A program made the translations under genes and the position numbers. Below the pieces are notes generated by a model. The model worked only from the letters and a program-made list of their open reading frames with translations. It was not told the origin of the DNA and made no database searches. Shown here in pieces: positions 1 through 11,200 of a stretch of 55,615 bases of DNA. Each line of letters opens with the position of its first letter. Position 1 is the stretch's first letter. The DNA comes from an uncultured Prevotellaceae bacterium (lineage in GTDB: Bacteria > Bacteroidota > Bacteroidia > Bacteroidales > Bacteroidaceae): assembly GCA_902795605.1 (NCBI GenBank), contig CADBLU010000026.1:1-55615 (forward strand), in the 5' to 3' direction.

Positions 1-282
1 AAGCCTGCCATAGGACAGGATGATGCCATAGCCGTTGCCGCCACAATTGTAGACAGTATGCCCCAATTCCTCTTCCATCATTTTTGCGTTGTAGTGCATC
101 ATCGTCCTTGATGACCCGAATACCAGCACATCCTCATCACAATGGTCGCATATATAATTGTCCTTACCCAAAACGCCGGTGGTGATTCTACACAACCAGT
201 GCTCCATCACAAGTCCCACCACCCTGTCGGCCACGAAAAGCGCTGCCAGGACGATCATTGCTCTTATAAGGAATTTTCTCAT
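1..282 (-). CDS. SGNH/GDSL-like hydrolase, partial (C-terminus off the window)
   Basis: The minus strand reads open for 94 codons from an ATG at 282 to the window edge, so only the N-terminus is present. It begins with a short basic stretch and one hydrophobic segment (about residues 4-24), a signal anchor. This is followed by a cysteine-containing stretch and then a V-F-G-S-S-R-T motif near residue 54, which resembles the first catalytic block (G-x-S) of SGNH-type acyl hydrolases. It starts 11 bases after the end of the MBOAT gene and in the same direction. AlgX/AlgJ/PatB-like SGNH proteins commonly sit next to MBOAT proteins and finish the transfer of an acyl group to an extracytoplasmic polysaccharide. 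The SGNH call rests on one motif and this context, because the rest of the protein is missing. Confidence 0.6.
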   Translation of the reverse strand, partial: MRKFLIRAMIVLAALFVADRVVGLVMEHWLCRITTGVLGKDNYICDHCDEDVLVFGSSRTMMHYNAKMMEEELGHTVYNCGGNGYGIILSYGRL

Positions 283-293
283 ACTATAAAGGC

Positions 294-1706
294 TTAGAAA
301 CTCGCATAAATAAACTGGTCGGCTCCCAGGACACCAATTGCCATGATCAGCAGCAGCAAGACGAACACAGAGACCATCCGCACCCACCCTCTGCGATTGT
401 TGAGGAGACAGAAACGGTCAGGGCAGAACTCATCGATGCTATCCTTAGATATCAAGAGAGCCAAAGCCACGCCTCCATAAATGAAAGCATAGTAATCCAC
501 GAACAACTTCTTAGACAGGGTGAAATCGAAAATCCTTGCTATCACTCCCCATGCGTCTGCCAATGTCGGCATACGGAAAACAATCCAGGCAAAGTTGATA
601 ATGATGAAAGTGATGAAAATCTTGACAGACCTTCCCAACCATCCATAGTTGCACTTTTGCTGCCCCAACATCTTCTCTATGATCTGGCAAACTCCATGGA
701 TGCCTCCCCATACGATGAATGTCCAATTGGCTCCGTGCCAGATGCCGCTAACCAAAAAGGTGACAAAAATGTTCCAATAGTTCCGCAGACGGGAGCAGCG
801 GCTTCCACCCAAAGGGATATAGACATAATCTCTCAACCACGTGGATAACGAGATATGCCACCGGTGCCAGAAATCGGTCACACTGACGGCAAAGTAAGGT
901 CGCCGGAAATTCTCGGTCAGTTCAAAACCAAGCATCTTCCCAACGCCTATAGCCATCAGGGAGTAGCCACCAAAGTCAGCATATATCTGAATGCTATAAA
1001 GCACACTGGCCATCAGGCAAGTGACTCCCGTATTGTTCTCATAGTCTGGCAGCACCACATCCACATAAAGTCCCATACGGTCGGCCACGACAACCTTCAT
1101 GAACATGCCCCACACAAGCAGCCTCATACCTTCGGCCACCTTGTCGTAGTCGAATTGGGGACGCAGCTTTCTCAATTGCGGAATCACCAGCGAGGCCCTG
1201 TTGATAGGTCCAGACACGATGCTCGGAAAGAATGAGAGGAAAAGCATATAAACGAGAAAGTCTCTCTCTGCTTTTTGGCGTTGATAATAGACATCCCACA
1301 AATATCCCAACGACTGGAAAGTGAAAAATGAGATACCAAGAGGTATTGCCAAATTGATTCCTCGCAAATGGAAGTTCAGGCCCATTGCCGACAATGCCTC
1401 GCCCACACTGTCGTTGATGAAATTATAGTATTTGAAAAACAAAAGTGGCGACAATGCCAGCAGCACCCCAAGTGTAAGGATCCGCTTAGGATGCCTGGTT
1501 TTCTCCAGGCAAATAGCCGCAAGGTAAGTGACAAATGTCACACCTAACAAGATGAGGGCGTAGACAGGCTTCCATTGCATGTAAAGAAGGTAACTGACAA
1601 TCAAGAGATACAAGTTCCTCATCATGCAGTATCGCATAGGTATAGCATAATACAGCAGGAAGAGCAATGGAAACAATACGATAAAGTTGAACGAGTTGAA
1701 AATCAT
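294..1706 (-). CDS. MBOAT family O-acyltransferase (AlgI/DltB-like)
   Basis: This 470-residue polytopic membrane protein has about ten hydrophobic segments. It carries the MBOAT signature blocks: F-W-H-R-W-H-I-S-L-S-T-W-L followed by a loop and G-I-W-H-G-A-N-W, the second holding the histidine regarded as catalytic in the family. Known relatives (AlgI, PatA, DltB) move acetyl or D-alanyl groups across the inner membrane for transfer to alginate, peptidoglycan or teichoic acid. Its length matches AlgI-type members. The ATG at 1706 is preceded by a good promoter 60-100 bases upstream, and the SGNH-like partner follows 11 bases downstream. Together they probably acylate a surface glycan, possibly the one encoded further right. 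The substrate cannot be told from sequence. Confidence 0.93.
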   Translation of the reverse strand: MIFNSFNFIVLFPLLFLLYYAIPMRYCMMRNLYLLIVSYLLYMQWKPVYALILLGVTFVTYLAAICLEKTRHPKRILTLGVLLALSPLLFFKYYNFINDSVGEALSAMGLNFHLRGINLAIPLGISFFTFQSLGYLWDVYYQRQKAERDFLVYMLFLSFFPSIVSGPINRASLVIPQLRKLRPQFDYDKVAEGMRLLVWGMFMKVVVADRMGLYVDVVLPDYENNTGVTCLMASVLYSIQIYADFGGYSLMAIGVGKMLGFELTENFRRPYFAVSVTDFWHRWHISLSTWLRDYVYIPLGGSRCSRLRNYWNIFVTFLVSGIWHGANWTFIVWGGIHGVCQIIEKMLGQQKCNYGWLGRSVKIFITFIIINFAWIVFRMPTLADAWGVIARIFDFTLSKKLFVDYYAFIYGGVALALLISKDSIDEFCPDRFCLLNNRRGWVRMVSVFVLLLLIMAIGVLGADQFIYASF

Positions 1707-1774
1707 TCATCATAAAGTTTATGGATGATGACGTAAACAGAGCCTCTGGGCCCCACCATCTGTCAATCAGTGTG

Positions 1775-1805
1775 CAAAGGTAATACAATTCGGTCGTAGA
1801 ACAAA
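1775..1805 (-). promoter_or_regulatory. Bacteroidetes-type promoter for the MBOAT/SGNH pair
   Basis: On the minus strand TTTG (1805-1802) is followed, after exactly 19 bases, by TACCTTTG (1782-1775). This matches the Bacteroidetes sigma-70-type consensus TTTG-N19-TAnnTTTG. The predicted transcription start near 1768 would leave a leader of about 60 bases before the ATG at 1706. It is one of the two best promoter matches in the window. Confidence 0.7.
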
Positions 1806-2040
1806 ATGTTTCTTATCTTTTCGAACTCGGAGCCAGGACAATGCCTATCTGAAGAGGTTTTCAGCCATCCTTTCAAAACATCCACTCATAAGAGGTTGAC
1901 ATCGCTCATTGGCATATTCGCGACAATGAGAATTGATGGAATAAGGAAAAAAGCTAAACAAAAGCACAAAAAAAGTGACGCAAATGCCCAAACAGGCTAC
2001 ATTTTTTAAAGGAAAATTTCCACATATCTCTTTTTTTTCT

Positions 2041-2048
2041 TATTTTTG
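2041..2048 (+). promoter_or_regulatory. Probable -7 box for the giant surface-protein operon
   Basis: TATTTTTG fits TAnnTTTG and lies 155 bases before the preferred start at 2204; only a weak TTTC sits where the -33 box should be. The divergent gap 1707-2203 contains this box and the opposite promoter at 1775-1805. Its only open frame on this strand (1806-2009) has no recognisable features and lies mostly upstream of this box, so I do not call a gene there. Confidence 0.45.
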
Positions 2049-2203
2049 CAATTCTAACATCTTTTTAAGATAATGGCAAACAACTCTTTTATGCTGAGAG
2101 TGGGGCTATGCTCCAGCTTGCCATTTCTGTCGGCGGGAGATGGATACGGCTGTCTGTCAAGTGTCACTCGTGCCGCCTTGCTTTAACAATAATTATTTGG
2201 CAT

Positions 2204-5200
2204 ATGAAACAGTTCTTTTTATTTACTGCAGCCGCAATGATGGCTGCTAAGAGAGAGCACGGTGCAGCAGGATTGTCGCACACCTCAAAGGGGCGTGCGA
2301 TGCTGCGCATTGTCTTGCTGGCTTGTCTGCTGACCATGACCCAGGGAGCTTGGGCCGACAGGTTCTTGCAAGAGCCGGGCAACTTTACTGCCATTGTGCA
2401 AGGAATCGACCGAATCCGATTCACACTGCCTACCCAATATGATGGCGTTCAGAATGAAGGTATCGTCGAGGGAATCATCTACGTCTCCGAAGACGGAAGA
2501 CCGATGAAAGAATTTCTGAAGTGGGGCCTTGCCAGTGGCTACAACGACCTGACCAGCGACTCTGAGAGCGGAAAGATCTCGGTGAAGGTGACGTATGACG
2601 GTCAATGGCAGCTGGTGGGCAAGGTGAAAGGAGGCCACAGGTATTTCGAGAAAAATACTTGGGTCGACTTCACCGTAGGACCTAACGATGACGACAGCGA
2701 CCACTTCACTACGATTGTCGACTGGACTGTGCCGAGAGAATTGCGGGGCAAGAATTACACTTTCTATCTGTGGTGCAAGAGTGAAGCCTCTCGCTGGACG
2801 TGGTATATTCCCGACGGCAACAAGGACAGGACCAGCACTTATCAGATGGGAGACTGGTTCTGTCCGCCGGCTGCAGAGGTGAGCATTGAGCTGAACGACC
2901 CAACGCTTTCCTACGATGCCAACCAGGCGGGATGCATTCTGATTCCATATACGATTCAGGCAAAGTCGGTGACAGAGGCCAGCATCTACTATACAGATGC
3001 CACTACTGGAACCAGCTACAGCAAGACACTGTCAAAGAAACTGGTAGACATGGCCAATCTGCCTGCCGACCGACCGTGGAAAGATATTCAGATCAAAGCC
3101 AAATTAAAAGACAGCGAGAGTAAAGATGTCTCCGCCTCTTCCAACACCATCTCGTCGAAGATGATGCACTTCCCGAAAGACCTGACGGCTAAGATTCAGC
3201 CCAATGGCGAGGTGCTTCTCACATGGAAGGTAGACAACGCCAATCTCGAAGACTTTGACGACAGCGACAACTTTGAAGTGCAGCGAAATGTAGACGGCAT
3301 CACAGACGCCAACGATGGAGGGTGGACGACAATAGCCATGGAGGAACAGTTCGTCCTCAACAAAGGCACCTATACATTCCTTGACAATACGCTGCTCGAG
3401 CGCTATAAGGACAAACCAGTGGCCTATCGTGTGCGCCGTAGTTCCACCGCGTTGTGGAAATGGAACGCCAACTCATTATACACCATGCGTGTCATTCCCG
3501 CAGCCCTGGCATTGCCCGGATTCTCCAATGCCTTCGTGCAGCGGACCGACACCTGGAACGATGAGGAGCACATAGTGAAGTTCTCTTACACCAGCGGACC
3601 AAAGTACGACAACGAGGGGCGCTTCATCGTACGGAACGATGCCGACTGGGATGAACTCCAGCAGAAGGTCCGTAACCGCGAGACAAGCTACGACAAGGCA
3701 GTGATGGTGCTCATGGACGAAAGCGATTGGGATGCTTTTGCTAAGCGAGTATCTGACGGCGCAATCAGTCTGAACGCCGTGATGCTCTCCGACATCGACA
3801 TCCAGAACAGCCATGAGCATGTAGGAAACATTTCTTCTCCATATAGCGGAACATTCAACGGAATGGGCAACACTCTGACTGTCAACTACAAAGCAGCTAC
3901 CGGTTGGTACTATGCCCCGTTCTACAATGTGGGCAACGCTACTTTCCAAAACCTGGAGATAGCCGGTACAATTACCTGTGGAGGCAAATTTATCGGCGGA
4001 CTGATCGGACGGGTCAATGAGAATGCCTCGGTAGAGATAGACCGTTGTTTGGTGACTGCAGAAATCGTCAGCCAGATTGACGGCGACGGCAGCAGCGGCG
4101 GTTTGATTGGCATCATGGAGATAAGTTCAAGTGTCAACATCCGCAATTCGGCTTTCACAGGCGCTATTCTTGGCGATAAAACCAACAATAACGGCGGCTT
4201 TATCGGTGCGGCATTGGAAAAGACAAATATCAGAATGACCAACTGCCTGTTCAGCCCAGTTTCCGTACCGTTTGACAAAAGAGGATGCAGAACCTTTGCA
4301 CGTGTCGACGCCACTACTGACATCACCCTCGACAACTGCTACTACACCATGGTTTATGGGATGTACGAGAATCAGGGCAAATCTTTCTTTGTCTTGCAGA
4401 CAGAAAATGACTGGACAGTATTCAGCGACATGGTAGCCGACGGCCAGACTGTCAATGCCATACTCTACAGAGACATCACCATTACAGACATGGTGGGGTC
4501 TGAGAGCAAACCCTTCACCGGCATTTTCGACGGTAACGGCCACACGCTCACCTTGAATATCAAGACAAGCAATCCTTTTGCAGCTCCTTTCAGCTGTGTG
4601 GGCGATGCGGAAATCAAGAACGTCACCGTGAAAGGAAGCTTGGAAGGCGGCATACATTCATCAGGACTGGTGGGAGCATCTATAAACGGCAAGAATGTCA
4701 ATATCGACAATGTGTGTGTGTCAGCTGCCATCTCTACTGTCGACAAATATGCCGGCGGCTTTGTGGGGCATGGAAGAAAAGCTAACATCACCATCACCAA
4801 TAGCCGCTTCGACGGCAGCATCACCGCCCGGGGAGGAAGCCCCTCATACGCGGGAGCCTTCATTGGATGGGAGGATGACAATACCAACAATACTATCACC
4901 AATTGCTATGAAAATGGCAAATACGTGGGTATCGACCACGCTGGCATGAACTATTACTATTATAATGGTGGCGTGGCATTCGGCAACAATGGAAAAAACC
5001 AGAACAACTATTCGGCCCACAACTGGGGCGAGATGGGCGACACCAAATACAAAGAAGTTGCCGACAACAGCAACTTGGCTGCAGCATTAGGCAAAGGATG
5101 GACCTATAAGGACGGAAAAGCCATGCCCGTCATGACTACAGCAGAACTGGCGAGTGAGGGTAAGCCGGCAGGCTCGATGACCACCGCAGAGCTCCGTAAA

Positions 5201-8200
5201 GCGTTAGGAGACGGCGACTGGTCGGAGAGCGGAGACGGAGTGCGCCCTGTGATGAACTCATCCACCGACAACTCGTATGGCATCACCCTGTGGGACAAAC
5301 GAGCCAAACTCTTGCTGTATGTGAAGATGAAAGGTCAAGACAAAACGGAGACCAGCGCAGTGAACATCTCGGGCAACGAAGATGCCATACAGAAGCATGA
5401 GTTCACCTACAATCTCACACGCAAATGTGTGGAGTACGACTTCGAACTGGTGGTGAAGCGGGGCACCTCGCCTCTGAGGATAGCCGGCAGCACCGCCGAC
5501 TCGATTGCGCAGAGTGTGACAAAGAAGGATGTCGGCGAACTGGCCAACTACAAGTTCATGAACATGAACCAGATTACCGGCCTGACGGCACAGAAGAAGC
5601 AGAGCAGTGTCAAACTTGAATGGACGGTTTCTGGTGGTGAGTGCGACTACTACCGCCTCTTGCGCCGTAAGCACAGCAAGGATGAAAATGCCGAGTGGAC
5701 TGACACGATAGCCAACAATCTGGTGCAGCAGTTCTATGAAGACAAGGATATGCAGATACAGCAGGCCTACGACTATCGCGTGGAGAGCATACTGCAGTGC
5801 GAGGGCTTGCACATAGCCCGATATGACACTCTGAGCGTAGAGTGTGTGTCAACAGGCAGGGTGAGCGGATATATACGTATGGCCGACGGCACAGCCATGG
5901 CTGGCGTGGTGGTGACCTGCACACCAGACGCTGGTATCAAGGGAGCCGATGCTGTATACAAGGACACAACCGACGAGGCCGGATTCTTCGAGTTCAAGGA
6001 GCTGCCTTATCAACTTGACGGCAAATACTACATCCACGTAGAAGGTGGTGGCTATACAGGTCCCAACACAGAGGGTCTGGTCATCTTCAGCCAAGACAAC
6101 AACTGGACACAGAATTTCAACTTCTTCATGGACAACTACTACGTCTACTCGGGCAACGTGTTCTATCGCGACACTTCTATCCCCGTGCCTGGCGTATCGT
6201 TCAAACTCGACGGCAACGTGATGCACGATGCCAGCCAGCAGGTGATCACGACCGACACACAGGGAGCCTTCTCGCTGAGCATTCCCAGCGGCGCACACCG
6301 TGTGCAGGCCGTCAAAGACGGGCACTACTTTGCTGCCGACGGATTCCTGATCAATCCCGACGCGCGTGAAGGCGAGGACAAGACGATGTACAACTTCAAG
6401 AAAAACGTGTCGGAAGTCTACATTTGGGACTCTACCACCGTGGTGCTGCGCGGACGTGTGGTGGGCGGCGACACGCAGGGCGAACTGCCGCTGGGACAGT
6501 CGTTGTCGGTCAACAACCTGGGCGACTCGCTGAAGATTGTGATTCAGCTCGAAGGCGACAACGCTTCATATCTCATTCGCAAGCAGGACGACGAAACCGT
6601 GAAGAGCGCCAACTACAAGTTGCCATTTGGAGTTGACAACGGCGACACTACACAGGTGTATGTCACCCGACACACCATGACGGTGAGACCCGACAATGAA
6701 ACGGGCGAATTCATGTTTGAGCTGCACCCTGCCAAGTATAAGGTGATTGAGGTGTCGGCACAGGGATATGCCACCCTGTTCCAGCAGGGAAAGGTGGGCG
6801 AGACGCTCGACCTGACCTTCAACGTTCAGGGCGACACCTGCGAGTACAACCGCATCTACCACGCCTTGCCCACACTCGACGTGAAACAGTTTAATGTGGG
6901 AGATGAACCCTACTACGGTGTGAAGAGAGTGACGGCATCCGACAACATCGGCAACCGTTCGGTCATCAACACATGGTACTGGAAGAAGACATCTCCAACC
7001 GACAGCATCGGTGTCTACTCTTTAGGCTATCCGGTGTTTATGGCCAACTCAACCTACGGATGGATCCTACAGGCCTGTGAGAAGTATTATTATAATAATA
7101 ATGTGAACAGCATCCCCGACATCGTAAATCTGAAGAGTGGCAAGGTGACCATCAAAAACAGTCTGGTCAGTGACACCGACTCTAAAGACATCAAACTGGA
7201 TGAGAACGGCGGCGCATCGTATATCTTCACACCGCTGAACACCACATCCCTGATGACAGGCGACAATGCATTGAAGGGTGTCAGCATCACGCTGGAATAC
7301 GACAACAGCTTCTTCGATGTCAAGCCCTTAAAAGGCGAGATGCTGAAAGGCTATGTGATGGCCACCACTCCAAAGGAAGGAGGACGGAAGTCGGTTGCAA
7401 GTAGTATTCCACAACTTGTGGACATCCTGCGCGACCCGCCAGGAGGCGGCAGTTCTGCCTACTTAGAGGCTGGCTCAAAACTGAGCTACACATATAACGC
7501 CGACGTCAGTGGTTCAGCCGGTATGTCTTTCAATCTGATCCAGGGCGAAAATGCCAATTTCTACAACGGCACCACAGTCGTTCCCAATTTTGGCACATTA
7601 GGTACTGAAGCAGGAACAATCACAGATACGAGCAAGAAGAGTGTCATGACCATCGATGCTGTCACCTATTACTCCGAAGGCTGGAACTTCAGCTACAACT
7701 TCGACGTGACCGAGCGCATACAGACACAGGGCAGCAAGAAGTGGGTCGGAGGAAAGGGAGACCTCTTCATGGGTATGACCTCCGAGATGATAATGGAGGA
7801 TGCCATCGCCGTGCGTGTAGTTCCCGACAGCATCTGGCAGATTTACAAGACCCACGAAGGCGGCACTTTCAAGGCCACCGACGGTCATGGAAACACCACA
7901 AATATCAAGGTGCCCACAGGCACTGCCAAACTCCTGGTGGAGGGTGTTGACGATACGGGCAAGCCCATCTACCTGATTCGTGACGAGGTGATGGCCGTAG
8001 GCCCGAAACTGAAATCAACCTTCGTTCACTCGCAGAACTACATTGAGAACGAGTTAGTGCCCGACCTTATCAAAGTGCGCAACTCGCTGATTCTGCCCAT
8101 GGGCACATCGCCAGACTATGCCAAGGCACTGGCCAAAAAGAAGAAACATCCCACCTACGTCAGTAAGGTGCCTGAAAATGATGTCAGCTTCGGCTACAAG

Positions 8201-11200
8201 GACAGCTATGTGATTTACGAGCCCAGCGATAGTCTGTATGGCGACAGCATTATGACGCTGAACCAGACGATAGAGGCATGGTTGTATATGCTGTCGGAGA
8301 ACGAACGGCAGAAGATAGAGGTGACGGAGGGCGACCTGGTGAAGCGTTACGACTTCGACGGAGGCACAGCCTCCATCCAATATAGCGAAACGTTCACCGC
8401 CACACGTACAGAAAACCGCAGTCTGCGCTATCCGGGCATCAACGACGCGGGACAGTTGACGCAGGGAATTCATAACAGTATCAAGACTTTTATAGAAGGA
8501 GCCAAGCACTGGCTCGAAATCAACGGCAAGAACGTAGACAACAGGGCTTACCAACAAATTACCAATGTTGATGCGAATCAGTACATAGAGATGAAGTCTG
8601 GCGGTAAATACCTGAGTCTGAAGATAACTCCAGTGATTACGCTGAACTTCACCGACAAGAACGGTATGACGAAGACCGATTCGAAGAAAATCGGCTTTAC
8701 GCTGTCTGCTGCCAGCAAGTCGAGCCTCACGGTGGATGTCTATCGTACGGGCAACGAGCAAATGCTGGAAAGAGATAATGACTACAAGGAAAAGTTCACC
8801 GGCGGGTTTGGCAACATCACCATCGACATGCTGGATATGTTGCGCACAGGAAAGCTGAATTCGAATCCTGTGAATTATCTTAGCGGCAGTGAGAAGGTCT
8901 ATTCAAGCTTCGTGTATCGCACACGTGGCGGTGTGACCTGCCAGCCTTACGAGGGTGAGCGCAAGACGAAGTGGTATCAGCCGGGAACCGTCATCGACGT
9001 GGCCACCATACCAGCCGACAAACCCACGATATGGATTGACGAGCCCGTGGTAAACAACGTGCCTTTCGACGAGCCTGCCCGCTTTACACTCCATTTCGCC
9101 AACGAGAGCGAATTCCCTGACCGTGCTACGCTCATATTCAACTACTATCTGCTGGGGAGCAGCAACCCCAATGGCGCCAAGGTATATATTGACGGTACAC
9201 CCATCAGCTCAGCAGGGGTGAACATTACCTTATATCCCTGCCGCGACGAGAATAATGAGGTCAATATATTCACCAAGCAGATAGAGGTGTATCCCGGTGA
9301 GGAATTCGACTATAACGACCTGACTCTTTGCCTCTACGACCCCGACGACCCGACACGCGTGTTCAGCTGCAAGTTCTCTGCCCATTTCGTTCCCGCGGCA
9401 GGCAAGGTGAATATCAGCTCACCCAGCGACAAGTGGGTCGTGAACACCGAGAGTTCGTATGACGGCTTAAGAAAAGCATGGTATATGCCTGTAAAAATCG
9501 ATGGATTCAACGTGAACCATCGCGGATTCGACCATATAGAACTGCAGTATAAACTGTCTACACAGGGCGAAAAAGACTGGGTGAACGTTTGCTCCTACTA
9601 TGTCGACAAAGAACTCATGGCCAAGGCCAGCGGTGTGACAGACACCATTCCTGATAACGGCACCATCATCGCTGCGTTCTACGGAGAGACAGATCCGATA
9701 GAGCAATACTATGACTTACGTGCCGTGAACTACTGCCGCCATGGAAACGGATTCCTCACACGTTCCTCACAAGTGCTCACTGGTATCAAGGACACACGTC
9801 TGCCAATCGCTTTCGGCACACCAGAGCCTACCGACGGCATCCTCGACATCGGCGACGACATCAAGGTGAAGTTCTCAGAGCCCATTGCAGCCAACTACCT
9901 CCGCAACATCAACAACTTTGAGGTGTTAGGAACGCTGAACAGCAATGACATCAGCACATCTACGTCGCTGAGCTTCGATCAAGTCTCTTACTGCATGACA
10001 CAGGGCAACCGCAACCTGACCGGGAAGAGTTTCACGGTGGACATCATGGTGAACCCTGCTGCCGAGAACCGAGAGATGACCATCTTCTCACATGGAGGCG
10101 AGGAGAAAGGACTGAAATTCGGAATATCCGAAGACAGGCATCTCACGGCGACTATCTACGGACAAAAAGTGCAGTCCGACAGCGTCGTCGCCTTCAACAA
10201 TGCATTGCATCAGGTGGCCTACGCACTCGATCAGAGCGGCGATGATATGATCATCAACTTCTTCGACGGATGTAAGCCTATCGGCAGCAAGGAGCTGACA
10301 GGCAAATATGAAGGTGTCTCGAGTTTGATTCTTGGCCTTGGATACGACGAGGAAGATTTTGGTTTCAAGGGCGAGATGCTGGAGTTCAGACTTTGGAACC
10401 GAGCCATGACAGAAAACAGTCTCGACAACTATGGCAAGAAGAAACTCACTGGATATGAGAGCGGACTGCTCGACTACTACCCGCTGAACGAAGGTGAGGG
10501 CACTTGGGGCTACGACAAAGGGCCTGGCAGCATGGATCTTGTACTGGTTGGCACCAGTTGGAAACGACCAAATGGAATCTCGATGGAGATGAAGGGAGAC
10601 AAGGGACTGCGGCTGAAACCAGACCAATTCATGCGAAGCACCGACCATGACTATACACTGATGTTCTGGTTTAAGACCAAAGACATGGCAGCAACCTTAT
10701 TCTCCAACGGTGAGGCGCTTCGAGGGCAAGAGAACGAAATCAATATCGGCGTGAAGGACTATGAGCTCTATGTACGCTCAAACGGCTTTGAGAAGACAAC
10801 TTGGGCCACAGTGTGCGACGGTGCGTGGCACCATTTCGCAATGACGGTGAACCGCTCGCAGAATGTGGCCAACATCTATCTGGACAAGAAACTCTACGAG
10901 ACGTTCCCTGCCGACAGCCTAAGTGGTATCTCGGCAGACCACATCGCACTGGGGGCTACTTATAAGGACAAAAACACCGTCGTCAACCCGATGAAAGGCT
11001 ATATCGATGAGGTCGGTATGTTCTCGAGCGTGCTGCCTGTCAACCTCATCATGGAGTACGCCAACCATACACCTATCGGCACCATGAGTGCGTTGATGGC
11101 TTATCTGAACTTTGAGCACTCGGAAAAACTCGACAACAACATGCAGCATCTGGAGCCTACGGGCATCAGTCTCAAGCGCTATGTCGACAATCAGGGTAAG

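Noticed and set aside
1806-2009. 67-codon frame in the first intergenic region
   Set aside because: Low-complexity lysine-rich end, no known family, and most of it lies upstream of the predicted promoter for its strand.
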